Translations under genes and position numbers: made by a program
The notes under the pieces: model-generated
Database searches by the model: none
Told to the model about the DNA's origin: nothing
Seen by the model: the letters and a program-made list of their open reading frames with translations, nothing else
Shown here: one piece after another, positions 1 to 7,891 of the stretch
How positions within the stretch are numbered: the first letter of the stretch is position 1
Layout of the letters: each line of letters opens with the position of its first letter
Assembly: GCF_000286455.1 (NCBI RefSeq)
Contig: NZ_ALKG01000044.1
Coordinates: 1 to 34,425 of the forward strand
Reading direction: 5' to 3'
Source of the DNA: Selenomonas sp. FOBRC6
Lineage (GTDB): Bacteria > Bacillota > Negativicutes > Selenomonadales > Selenomonadaceae
DNA: 34,425 nt

Positions 1-556
1 CATTCTTGAACGTCAGAGGGCCGTCGATGCCGATGTAGTAGTCCATCTTCCACAGCTCGCGCGCCGTCTCAAGGCTGCCCGAGTAGCAGTGGAGCACGCC
101 CGTGAGATCACGCCCCTCCGCCTTTAGGATCGCGAGCGTATCCCCGTGCGCCTCGCGGTCGTGGATGCAGACGGGCAGTCCCGCCGTACGTGCAATGTCA
201 AGCTGCGTGACAAAGAGCTCGCGCTGCACGGCACGCACCTGCGGATCCTTCTCCCAGTAGTAGTCCAGCCCGATCTCACCGATGGCAACGACCTTCGGGT
301 GCTGCGCCCATGCAAGGAGCTGTGACCGCTCCGCATCCGTCAGCACGCACGCGCTCTCGGGGTGGATGCCGACGGCAGCGTAGAGTGCTGGATACTGCTC
401 TGCATCGGCGACGACCTGTGCAGACGCCGCCATCGTGTCACCCATACTGATGATCTGCGCGACCCCCGCCGCCTCGGCGCGTGCAATCATCTCCGCGCGA
501 TCCTCGTCATAACGTTCGTCATAGAGATGGGCGTGCGTATCAATGAATGTCATCAT
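1..556 (-). CDS. tatD: TatD family metal-dependent DNase, 3' end outside window
   Basis: The visible 185 residues are the N-terminal part of a TatD-type hydrolase, a TIM-barrel metal-dependent deoxyribonuclease of usually about 255 residues; roughly 70 C-terminal residues lie beyond position 1. The metal-binding motif DTHAHL is at residues 6-11, GEIGLDYY near residue 93, CIHDREAH near residue 130 and the HCYSG segment follows. The start ATG at 556 overlaps the metG stop codon (ATGA), and a second in-frame ATG follows at 553. The tight overlap suggests translational coupling with metG. The order rsmI, metG, tatD is a conserved Firmicute cluster, which supports the call. Confidence 0.92.
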   Translation of the reverse strand, partial: MMTFIDTHAHLYDERYDEDRAEMIARAEAAGVAQIISMGDTMAASAQVVADAEQYPALYAAVGIHPESACVLTDAERSQLLAWAQHPKVVAIGEIGLDYYWEKDPQVRAVQRELFVTQLDIARTAGLPVCIHDREAHGDTLAILKAEGRDLTGVLHCYSGSLETARELWKMDYYIGIDGPLTFKN

Positions 557-2097
557 TTTTCGATCTCAATGCGTGGGAAAAGCTGCTCCGCCGTGCCGAC
601 CGTATGTCCGTCCTCCGTGCCGCCCCACGCGGTATCCGCAAGCTGCACCGCTGCAAAGTCAGAGGTGCAGCCCAGCTGCTCGTGAATGCGGCGCGCGGTC
701 GCGGGCAGGAACGGTGCGATCAGGATGCTGGTCATGCGCAGCGACTCGACGAGATGATAGAGGACGGAATCAAGTTCCGCCGCCCGCGCCTCGTCCTTGG
801 CGAGCGTCCACGGCGCAGTTTCGTCGATGTATTTGTTCGTGCGCGAGATCAGCGCCCACGCCGTCTTGATCGCCGCGGACAGCTCCATCTGCTCCATCTG
901 CTCCGTGTAGTCACGCACGGTCGCCGCCGCCATCTCCTCCAGTGCCGCATCGAAATCCGTGCGCCCCGCGCTCTTTCGGATCACACCCTGACGATATTTC
1001 TTCGCCATCGAGAGTGTTCTGTGCAGCAGATTGCCGAGATCGTTCGCCAGATCGGAGTTGATGCGCCCGATGAGCGCGTCGCGTGAGATGTTTCCATCCT
1101 GTCCGAGCGTGATCTCGCGCAGCAGGAAGTAGCGCACGGCGTCCGCGCCGAACTCCTCGATGAGCGCGATCGGATCGACCACGTTGCCGACGGACTTGGA
1201 CATCTTTGCCCCATCCACGATCAGCCAGCCGTGCCCGTATACCTTTTTCGGCAGATCAAGCCCGAGTGCCATCAGCATACAGCCCCATATAATCGTGTGG
1301 AAGCGCACGATCTCCTTGCCGACGAGATGTACGTCCGCCGGCCAGTAGTGATTGAATTTTTCCTTGTCGTGCATATAGCCGATGGGCGTGAGGTAGTTCG
1401 TGAGCGCGTCGAACCAGACGTAGACGACGTGCTTCGGGTCAAACGGCACGGGGATGCCCCAGTCGAACGAGGTGCGCGAGACGCACAGATCCTCAAGCCC
1501 CTGCTCGATGAACGCGATCATCTCGTTGCGGCGCGAGACGGGCTGGATAAAGTCCGGATGCTCGTTGATGTACGCAAGCAGACGATCCGCGTACTTGCTC
1601 ATGCGGAAGAAATACGCCTCCTCCGCCACCTCCTGCACGGGGCGGTGGCAGTCGGGGCAGCAGCCGTTCTCGTCGAGCTGCAGCTTCGTCCAGTAGCTCT
1701 CGCACGGCGTGCAGTAGAGCCCCTTGTACGCGCCCTTGTAGATATCGCCCTGATCGTATATTTTTTGGAAAATATGCTGTACGAGTTCGTGGTGACGCTT
1801 CTCCGACGTACGGATGAAGTCGTCGTAGGAGATGCCAAGCAGCCGCCACAGCTCCTGAAAGCCCGCGACAATGCGGTCGACGTACTGAAGGGGCGTTACG
1901 CCCTCCTTCTCCGCTGCCTGCTGGATCTTCTGTCCGTGCTCATCCGAGCCGGTCAGAAAGAACACATCATAGCCCGCAAGTCGCTTGAACCGCGCAATCG
2001 TGTCTGCGACCGTCGTGCAGTAAGCGTGCCCGATGTGAAGCTTCGCGCTCGGGTAGTAGATCGGTGTAGTGATGTAAAAGGGAGTCTTTTCGCTCAT
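553..2097 (-). CDS. metG: methionyl-tRNA synthetase (short form)
   Basis: Cytoplasmic class I synthetase that charges tRNA(Met) with methionine. The 514-residue product has the HIGH signature at residues 21-24, a zinc-knuckle pair (CTPC at 129-132 and CCPDC at 146-150) and the KMSKS loop at 298-302. It ends after the anticodon-binding helical domain and lacks the C-terminal tRNA-binding (EMAP/Trbp-like) domain of the roughly 650-residue forms; short forms are known, so this is not necessarily truncation. The ATG at 2097 follows a GAGG motif. The gene is coupled to tatD downstream, and a promoter candidate lies at 2130-2158. Confidence 0.97.
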   Translation of the reverse strand: MSEKTPFYITTPIYYPSAKLHIGHAYCTTVADTIARFKRLAGYDVFFLTGSDEHGQKIQQAAEKEGVTPLQYVDRIVAGFQELWRLLGISYDDFIRTSEKRHHELVQHIFQKIYDQGDIYKGAYKGLYCTPCESYWTKLQLDENGCCPDCHRPVQEVAEEAYFFRMSKYADRLLAYINEHPDFIQPVSRRNEMIAFIEQGLEDLCVSRTSFDWGIPVPFDPKHVVYVWFDALTNYLTPIGYMHDKEKFNHYWPADVHLVGKEIVRFHTIIWGCMLMALGLDLPKKVYGHGWLIVDGAKMSKSVGNVVDPIALIEEFGADAVRYFLLREITLGQDGNISRDALIGRINSDLANDLGNLLHRTLSMAKKYRQGVIRKSAGRTDFDAALEEMAAATVRDYTEQMEQMELSAAIKTAWALISRTNKYIDETAPWTLAKDEARAAELDSVLYHLVESLRMTSILIAPFLPATARRIHEQLGCTSDFAAVQLADTAWGGTEDGHTVGTAEQLFPRIEIEK

Positions 2098-2129
2098 AAA
2101 TCATGCCTCGTTTCAATCAGTTTCACTTT

Positions 2130-2158
2130 ATAGTAGCACAGTGACGCCGCGCTTTCAA
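2130..2158 (-). promoter_or_regulatory. promoter candidate for metG-tatD
   Basis: On the minus strand TTGAAA (2158-2153) is followed after 17 bp by TACTAT (2135-2130), placing a start site about 30 bp before the metG ATG. It would separate metG-tatD expression from the ATPase gene upstream. This is inferred from consensus only. Confidence 0.45.
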
Positions 2159-2159
2159 T

Positions 2160-3584
2160 CTATATCTCCTCTCCGGACACGAGCCGTACATTCTCCTGTG
2201 CAGCAGCATCGCGCAGTCGCTCAGTAAAGCCATAAAAGGAAAAGATCATATAGTGATAGTTTCCATGATATTTCTTTTGCGGAAATTTGTCCTGCAACTG
2301 TCGGAGTACGTCAAGATCGGCGGGAGCACGGCGAAATTTACATTCCGCGAGCAAAAAATTCCGCTCCGCGCGATCTGCGGCGACAATGTCGATCTCCTCC
2401 GATACAGTGCGTCTTTTCCCATCTGCGATGTGCGTGACCTTCTCCCACCATCGCCCAATCTTGATGAAGTGAAAGGGCAGCGTCCCCGCCTGATTGCACG
2501 AACGCAGATACTCCATGCAGATCTTCTCATAGGTGCGCGAAACAAATTCATGAAGCTGCGGCACAATGAGATGCTGCCACACGCCCGCCACATCGCCCGC
2601 CTCAAGCTCCGAGTGGCTGCCGTAGAGAAAGGCGTACCAAAATCGGAAATACACATCGGTCAGCTGATACAGTCCCCGTCCGCTGCCCGCACGCTCCTTT
2701 ACAGTGGAAAGCACAGAAAACTCGCGCTCGATAATGCCGATCTCCATGAGGTTCTTCAGATAGACGCTGATCTTCGTTTTCTCAATCTGTGTCTTGCTGT
2801 GGATGAGTGCCAGTGTGTTGTTGCCAAGTGCCACCGCCTCAATGATGGCATTGTAGACACTCGTCTCGCGCAGCTCCTGTCGAAGCAGGAACTCCACCTC
2901 GCTGTAGAGCACACAGCCCTTTTGCAGGATGTTCGTGCGGATATTTTCTTCGAGGGATTTCTCGGATTGAAACTGAATCAAATAGTAGGGAATGCCGCCG
3001 AGAATTGCATAGACTGCAACCTGATCCTCCACACTGTACTGCGGAAAAAACTGCCGTACGCTTACAAAGGGCAGCGGCAGCAGCTTGTAGATGCCCGTCG
3101 CCCGTCCATACAGCGGATTCCGCTCGGCGAGCAGCTCGTTCTCGATAAAGCTCATCGCACTGCCGCAGAGAATGAGCATGACGTTTGCACGCGAGAGCTC
3201 ATGATCCCAAAGATTTTGCAGGATGGACGGCAGTTCGGGACGGCTCGCGCACATATAGGGGAACTCGTCGATGATGAGAAGCTTCTTCCCCTCGGATGGA
3301 ACATCCTGTATGCTCCTGAGTGCCGTCTCCCAATCCGAAAACGAGGTCAGAAACCGCGCCGCAGGGGAACCTGTCTGCAAGATGCGCTTTGAAAAGCGGG
3401 CAAGCTGCTCCTGATCGGTACACTCCGTGCAGGCGTAGAATACGGCAGCCTTATCCCGTGCAAACTGCTGTAGAAGCTCTGTTTTTCCAATGCGCCGCCG
3501 TCCGTAGAGCACGACGAGCTCGGCACGCTCCGAGTCATAGCGCTCCTGTAAAAAATCCAGCTCACGTGCACGACCAATAAACAC
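2160..3584 (-). CDS. AAA-family ATPase with C-terminal DUF234-like (PD-(D/E)XK-like) domain
   Basis: A 474-residue protein of the archaeal-type ATPase/DUF234 family. The P-loop GRRRIGKT is at residues 28-35 and the Walker B stretch LLIIDE at 102-107. A winged-helix-like middle part follows, and the C-terminal third has an IDIVAADR...LLAECKF pattern resembling the D...ExK core of PD-(D/E)XK nucleases. The biological role of this family is not settled. The start is GTG at 3584; the nearby ATGs at 3589 and 3595 are out of frame. The gene sits between rsmI and metG, which are usually near neighbours, and by eye its codon use is more A/T-rich than theirs, so it may be an acquired insertion. It has its own promoter and a palindrome just upstream. 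Confidence 0.85.
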   Translation of the reverse strand: MFIGRARELDFLQERYDSERAELVVLYGRRRIGKTELLQQFARDKAAVFYACTECTDQEQLARFSKRILQTGSPAARFLTSFSDWETALRSIQDVPSEGKKLLIIDEFPYMCASRPELPSILQNLWDHELSRANVMLILCGSAMSFIENELLAERNPLYGRATGIYKLLPLPFVSVRQFFPQYSVEDQVAVYAILGGIPYYLIQFQSEKSLEENIRTNILQKGCVLYSEVEFLLRQELRETSVYNAIIEAVALGNNTLALIHSKTQIEKTKISVYLKNLMEIGIIEREFSVLSTVKERAGSGRGLYQLTDVYFRFWYAFLYGSHSELEAGDVAGVWQHLIVPQLHEFVSRTYEKICMEYLRSCNQAGTLPFHFIKIGRWWEKVTHIADGKRRTVSEEIDIVAADRAERNFLLAECKFRRAPADLDVLRQLQDKFPQKKYHGNYHYMIFSFYGFTERLRDAAAQENVRLVSGEEI

Positions 3585-3600
3585 AGCATCACCATCTTTC

Positions 3601-3660
3601 TAATCACGATTATAATAATCGTGATTAGAAAATTATACAACAACGACGAAAAAAACGCAA
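3601..3660 (-). promoter_or_regulatory. promoter with 27-bp palindrome over the start site of the ATPase gene
   Basis: On the minus strand TTGCGT (3660-3655), a 17-bp spacer and a perfect TATAAT (3637-3632) form a promoter. Immediately downstream, 3601-3627 is a perfect inverted repeat with 12-bp arms (TAATCACGATTA and its complement) around a 3-bp centre. The palindrome would cover the transcription start and ends 16 bp before the GTG. That is where a repressor would act. The binding protein is unknown. Confidence 0.55.
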
Positions 3661-3663
3661 GGC

Positions 3664-4521
3664 TCAAACGTCCCCCGCCAGTACCGCCTGATACACATCT
3701 CGCCGTGAGATGCCAAGCTCCTGCGCGGTGCGGCGCATGGCTTCCTTCTTGTCCAAACCTTTGGCGATGTGTGCGGCATAACGCTCCGTGAGCGACATCT
3801 CCTCCGCCGCATCCGCGGTACTCACAGCATTCTCGTCCGCGCCCGCAACGACGATCACGAACTCGCCGCGTGGCTCGTGCTCCCGATAGTGTGCGAGGAG
3901 GTCGCCGAGGGTCGTGCGGTGAAACTCCTCGAACTTCTTCGTCAGTTCGCGCGCGGCGCATGCCTGTCGCTCCGCGCCGAGTCCCGCTACGAGAGCGGCC
4001 AGCGTCTCCTTGAGACGATGTGGCGCCTCGTAGAAGATGAGCGTCTCGGGATAGGCGGCGACGCGCGCAAGCACCTCCCTGCGCTTCTTCTCCTTGCGCG
4101 GGAGGAAGCCGACGAAGGTGAACCCCTCCAGCGGCAGTCCCGCGCAGATGAGCGCAGAGAGTGCGGCGTTCGCGCCCGGCAGCGGCGTGACGGGGATGCC
4201 CTCTGCGATGGCACGGCGTGCGAGATCGCCGCCGGGGTCAGCGATGCCCGGCAGCCCTGCATCGCTGACACAGACAACCGTTTCCCCCGCACGGAGACGT
4301 TCGATCAGTTCTGCGCCTTTTTCCTCCTTGTTGTGCTCATGATAGCTCGTCATGGGTGTGTGGATGTCATAGTGTGCCAGCAGACCGCGCGTGTGCCGTG
4401 TGTCCTCGGCGGCGATCACATCCGCCGTGCACAGTGTCTCAACGGCGCGATAGGTGATGTCCGCGAGATTGCCGATGGGCGTTGCACAGAGATAGAGCCG
4501 TCCCGTCTGTTCCAATGTCAT
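3664..4521 (-). CDS. rsmI: 16S rRNA (cytidine-1402 2'-O)-methyltransferase RsmI
   Basis: SAM-dependent methyltransferase that modifies C1402 in the decoding centre of 16S rRNA. The 285-residue product shows the family motifs LYLCATPIGNLADITYRA near the N-terminus, AAEDTRHTRGLL, SDAGLPGIADPG and PLPGANAALSAL. A longer in-frame reading begins at 4623, but a promoter candidate (4544-4572) lies inside that extension. The ATG at 4521 is therefore preferred, with AAAGGA 9 nt upstream. The gene belongs to the rsmI-metG-tatD cluster, interrupted here by the ATPase gene. Confidence 0.95.
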   Translation of the reverse strand: MTLEQTGRLYLCATPIGNLADITYRAVETLCTADVIAAEDTRHTRGLLAHYDIHTPMTSYHEHNKEEKGAELIERLRAGETVVCVSDAGLPGIADPGGDLARRAIAEGIPVTPLPGANAALSALICAGLPLEGFTFVGFLPRKEKKRREVLARVAAYPETLIFYEAPHRLKETLAALVAGLGAERQACAARELTKKFEEFHRTTLGDLLAHYREHEPRGEFVIVVAGADENAVSTADAAEEMSLTERYAAHIAKGLDKKEAMRRTAQELGISRRDVYQAVLAGDV

Positions 4522-4543
4522 TCCTCCCGTTCCTTTTGTTTCC

Positions 4544-4572
4544 ATTGTGGGGCACGAATGAAGCATTGTCAA
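4544..4572 (-). promoter_or_regulatory. promoter candidate for rsmI
   Basis: A perfect TTGACA (4572-4567, minus strand) and CACAAT (4549-4544) are separated by exactly 17 bp. The predicted start lies about 16-18 nt before the ATG at 4521, giving a short leader that contains AAAGGA. This decides the rsmI start codon. Confidence 0.6.
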
Positions 4573-4630
4573 GGAGGGCTTATAAAATCCACGAGTGCCT
4601 AAAAGTTCGATTATATTTCTCATTTTGAGC

Positions 4631-4659
4631 TTTTCAATTCGACACAGTTCGTATATAGT
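4631..4659 (+). promoter_or_regulatory. promoter candidate for the two-component operon
   Basis: TTTTCA (4631-4636), a 17-bp spacer and TATAGT (4654-4659) lie about 40 bp before the response regulator ATG. The -35 element is weak. The rsmI promoter on the other strand is about 60 bp away, so the two transcripts diverge. Confidence 0.35.
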
Positions 4660-4700
4660 AAGAACACAAGATTAGAAGATCTACTTGCGAGGTGTATATT

Positions 4701-5390
4701 ATGGACGAACAGAAAACACGCGTCCTCGTCGTCGAGGATGAGGTACGCATTGCCCGCTTCCTGCAGATGGAGCTGGAGCACGAGGGATTCGAGGCGGAGA
4801 CCGAGGGCAATGGCACGCGTGCCTATGAGCGCATCATTCAGGAGAACTTCGACATCGTACTGCTCGATGTCATGCTGCCCGGCATGGACGGCATTGAGAT
4901 CTGTCGCCGCGTCCGCACGGTCTCGAACGTGCCCATCATCATGCTGACGGCACGCGACGCGGTCGAGGATCGCGTGGAGGGGCTCGACATCGGCGCGGAC
5001 GACTACATCACGAAGCCGTTTGCCGTGCCCGAGCTGCTCGCGCGCCTGCGCAACGCACTGCGCCGCCGTGACATCTCGACCGAGGATGCGTCCGACCGCC
5101 TCACGGTAAAGAATCTCATCATGTTCCTCTCGCGCTACGAGGTGCAGGTGGACGGCGAAACAGTCGCCCTTACAAAGCGCGAATACGATCTGCTCGAGTA
5201 TCTCCTGCGCAACAAGCGCACGGTGCTGACGCGCGACCAGATCCTGCAGGAGGTATGGGGGTTCGACTACACGGGCGAGACAAACGTCGTCGATGTCTAC
5301 ATCCGTTACCTGCGCGCCAAGCTGGATGACCGCTTCCACAAGAAGTACATCTACACAGTGCGGGGCGTCGGGTATGTTGTCCGCGACTAA
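4701..5390 (+). CDS. OmpR/PhoB-family response regulator
   Basis: Two-domain transcription factor of 229 residues. The receiver domain (residues 6-118) has the acidic pair E12-D13, phospho-acceptor D56 in VLLDVMLPG, T83 and K105 in YITKPF. The C-terminal winged-helix domain has LTKREYDLLEYLL and ends with the YTVRGVGYVVRD signature. The ATG at 4701 is chosen over the GTG at 4692 because GAGGTG lies at proper distance only for 4701. The 3' end overlaps the sensor kinase by 17 bp, so the pair is one operon. The stimulus and regulon cannot be read from the sequence. Confidence 0.95.
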   Translation: MDEQKTRVLVVEDEVRIARFLQMELEHEGFEAETEGNGTRAYERIIQENFDIVLLDVMLPGMDGIEICRRVRTVSNVPIIMLTARDAVEDRVEGLDIGADDYITKPFAVPELLARLRNALRRRDISTEDASDRLTVKNLIMFLSRYEVQVDGETVALTKREYDLLEYLLRNKRTVLTRDQILQEVWGFDYTGETNVVDVYIRYLRAKLDDRFHKKYIYTVRGVGYVVRD

Positions 5391-6813
5391 CTCGCGCCTT
5401 GCCCGCTGGATCGACCGCTATTTCTACGTCCGCATTTCTACAAAGATCACCCTGCTGTACGCGGCAATCCTCTTTTTCGTACTCATTCTCTCGACGGCGA
5501 TTCTGGGGATTGGCGCGTACATCTATTTTTATCGGCAGGCAGAGGTCGATCTCGACCGCAGTATACGCCACGTGATGAGCAATATCGAAAGCGGCAATGC
5601 GGCAGAGGCAAAATTCTGGTTCGAGGGGCCCGTTATCCCGGGTGTCATCGTACGTATTACAGATCGTTCGGGGCGCGTTGTACTCGATACGGACGCGCAT
5701 TTCCCCTCGATTGAAACGGTCGAGAGCGGCCGAATCTCGACGCCGATCTGGGCAAATCCCGATATGGAGGTCTCCGAGTTCAAGGGCGGTGCCGTCTATC
5801 ATGCGCGGCGCAACATTGAGTACGACGGTATTCCCTATCAAATCCATTTCTTCCGCACGATCACAACGGAAACGGACTTTTTCAATTCCCTGCAGCGACT
5901 GCTCTTCTACACAGTCGCCGGATGCTTTGTGCTCGCACTCCTTGCAGGTCATTTCATCAGCAGACGCATCTTGAAACCCATCCGCGAGATCACCTGGACG
6001 GCGCGCAGCATCGAGGTGGAACGTCTCGGACGGCGTCTGGATGTGCCACGTGCCCGCGATGAGCTGTCTGAGCTCGCGCGTACGTTCAACCGCATGCTTG
6101 ATCGCCTGCAGGAAGGCTTCCAACAGGAGCAGCGCTTCGTCAGCGATGCCTCGCATGAGCTGCGCACACCGCTCACGGTCATCCTCGGATACTCCGACAT
6201 GCTCTCGCGCTGGGGGCGCGAGGACAAGAACATCCTCGATGAGGGCATCACCTCCATCCGCTCGGAGGCGGAGAATATGCAGCAGCTCATTGAAAAGCTG
6301 CTCTTCCTCGCGCGCGCCGACCAGAAGCGGCAGGCGGTCAACAAGGAGGATGTCGACCTCGCCGAACTCCTCGCCGACACGATGGAGAAGATGCAGACGG
6401 TCACGACCTCGCACGAGGTCACGCTCGGCAGGAACGATCCCGCGACGGTCGAGGCCGATCCCGTCCTCCTGCGCCAGCTGCTGCGCATCTTCCTCGAGAA
6501 CAGTCTGAAGTACACGCCACCCGGTGGTCACATCCACGCCTACTCGATCCGCACACCGGACAATTCGGCGGTCACGGTGACGCTCACCGACGACGGCATC
6601 GGCATTGCACCCGAACATCAGACGCGCATCTTCGACCGATTCTACCGCGTTGACTCCTCGCGCACGAAGGAGACAGGCGGCTCGGGACTCGGGCTCTCCA
6701 TCGCACGCTGGATTGCCGAGCGGCACGACATCAAGATCGTACTCAAGAGCGCTGTCGACGAGGGTACGACGATCACACTCACGATCCCGATCGTTCATGA
6801 CGAAACTGCATAA
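5374..6813 (+). CDS. HAMP-domain sensor histidine kinase
   Basis: Membrane sensor kinase of 479 residues, partner of the preceding regulator. A first transmembrane helix spans about residues 25-52. An extracytoplasmic domain of about 120 residues and a second helix near 175-195 follow, then a HAMP linker. The HisKA motif DASHELRTPL carries phospho-histidine H261. The HATPase_c domain shows N-box NSLKYTPPGG, DDGIGI and GSGLGLSIA. The longer in-frame start at 5293 lies deep inside the regulator gene and is rejected for ATG 5374. The domain order resembles PhoR/CssS/ArlS-type kinases; the ligand is unknown. Confidence 0.95.
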   Translation: MLSATNSRLARWIDRYFYVRISTKITLLYAAILFFVLILSTAILGIGAYIYFYRQAEVDLDRSIRHVMSNIESGNAAEAKFWFEGPVIPGVIVRITDRSGRVVLDTDAHFPSIETVESGRISTPIWANPDMEVSEFKGGAVYHARRNIEYDGIPYQIHFFRTITTETDFFNSLQRLLFYTVAGCFVLALLAGHFISRRILKPIREITWTARSIEVERLGRRLDVPRARDELSELARTFNRMLDRLQEGFQQEQRFVSDASHELRTPLTVILGYSDMLSRWGREDKNILDEGITSIRSEAENMQQLIEKLLFLARADQKRQAVNKEDVDLAELLADTMEKMQTVTTSHEVTLGRNDPATVEADPVLLRQLLRIFLENSLKYTPPGGHIHAYSIRTPDNSAVTVTLTDDGIGIAPEHQTRIFDRFYRVDSSRTKETGGSGLGLSIARWIAERHDIKIVLKSAVDEGTTITLTIPIVHDETA

Positions 6814-6821
6814 AATATATG

Positions 6822-6860
6822 AAAAGACGCTGCCTATCTAGTACACGGGCAGCGTCTTTT
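6822..6860 (+). terminator. intrinsic terminator after the two-component operon
   Basis: A 13-bp perfect stem (AAAAGACGCTGCC at 6822-6834 paired with 6848-6860) ends in a T-run, 9 bp after the kinase stop codon. Confidence 0.88.
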
Positions 6861-6939
6861 ATGGTACAATAACTCTATATGTTATGTATGTTGCGATATT
6901 GTATGCGATAATGTATTGATACAGAAAGGATGGATTGCT

Positions 6940-7794
6940 ATGAAGATCCTCATCACAGGCGCAACGGGACAGCTGGGTCACGACTGCGTGGAGGAGTGCA
7001 GGGCACGCGGCCACGAGGTACACGGCGTCTCCTCGGAGCTCTTCCCGCTCTCCGACGAGAACGTCATGCGCGCCGTCCTCGAGGCGGTCGAACCAGACGC
7101 CATCCTGCATGCGGCGGCGTACACCGCTGTCGACAAGGCGGAGGATGAGCCCTCGCTCTGCCGCAAGATCAATGCGGCGGGCACGGAGATCCTCGCACGC
7201 CTCGCCCGCGCACGCGATGCGAAACTCCTCTACGTCAGCACGGACTACGTCTTCCCCGGCACGGGCGACACGCCCTACGAGACGAACGCGCTCACCTCCC
7301 CACACAACGTCTACGGCGCATCGAAGCTTGCGGGCGAGGAGGCGGTACAGCAGCATCTCGACAAATACTTTATCGTACGCATCTCGTGGGTCTTCGGCGC
7401 ACACGGTCATAACTTTGTCAAGACCATGCTCGATCTCTCCAAGACGCACAAGAGCCTCTCGATCGTCGCCGACCAGATCGGCTCGCCGACCTATACGCGC
7501 GACCTCGCGCCGCTGCTTGCGGATATGCTCGAGAGTGAGAAGTACGGCATCTACCATGCAACAAACGAGGGATTCTGCTCGTGGGCGAAATTCGCCGCCG
7601 AAATCTTCCGTCAGGCGGGTGCAGATGTCAACGTCACCTCCGTCCCCTCCCATATGTACCCGACCAAGGCGGTGCGCCCGAAGAACTCACGCCTCAGCAA
7701 GAAGTCGCTCGACGATGCGGGCTTTTCCCGTCTCCCGCCGTGGGAGGATGCTGTCGGGAGGTTCTTGAAGGAGCTGAAGCAGGCGGGGGAGTAA
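6940..7794 (+). CDS. rfbD: dTDP-4-dehydrorhamnose reductase
   Basis: NADPH-dependent last step of dTDP-L-rhamnose synthesis, used for surface polysaccharide. The 284-residue product is a short-chain dehydrogenase of the extended type. It has the Rossmann motif ITGATGQLG near residues 4-12, the AAYTAVDKAE motif, STDYVFPG and the active-site pair in YGASKLAGE (YxxxK); a C-terminal SRLSKKSL segment follows. ATG 6940 follows AGAAAGGA. The usual partners rfbA, rfbB and rfbC are not adjacent, so the pathway is split in this genome. A weak extended -10 (TGCGATAAT near 6904-6912) may serve as promoter. Confidence 0.93.
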   Translation: MKILITGATGQLGHDCVEECRARGHEVHGVSSELFPLSDENVMRAVLEAVEPDAILHAAAYTAVDKAEDEPSLCRKINAAGTEILARLARARDAKLLYVSTDYVFPGTGDTPYETNALTSPHNVYGASKLAGEEAVQQHLDKYFIVRISWVFGAHGHNFVKTMLDLSKTHKSLSIVADQIGSPTYTRDLAPLLADMLESEKYGIYHATNEGFCSWAKFAAEIFRQAGADVNVTSVPSHMYPTKAVRPKNSRLSKKSLDDAGFSRLPPWEDAVGRFLKELKQAGE

Positions 7795-7826
7795 AGTCCC
7801 CTCTCCATGTATACCCCGATAAAACA

Positions 7827-7861
7827 GTGACAATCCTGCCCCATTAGTGTATAATGGGGCA
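7827..7861 (+). promoter_or_regulatory. sstT promoter embedded in a 25-bp palindrome that can also act as terminator
   Basis: GTGACA (7827-7832), a 17-bp spacer and a perfect TATAAT (7850-7855) make a strong promoter. The -10 lies inside a perfect inverted repeat: TGCCCCATTA at 7837-7846 and its complement at 7852-7861, with centre GTGTA. Read from rfbD, the same hairpin is followed by TATTTTTA and looks like a terminator. The site could therefore end rfbD transcription, start sstT transcription and bind a dimeric repressor. Confidence 0.65.
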
Positions 7862-7891
7862 TATTTTTATCCAACTAAAGGAGGAATCTTC

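Noticed and set aside
4522-4623. 34-residue N-terminal extension of RsmI
   Set aside because: It contains the rsmI promoter (4544-4572) and no ribosome binding site; family members begin near residue 35 of this reading.
7847-7891. N-terminal extension of SstT from GTG 7847
   Set aside because: The GTG lies in the promoter palindrome and overlaps the -10, and the AAAGGAGG site points to TTG 7892.
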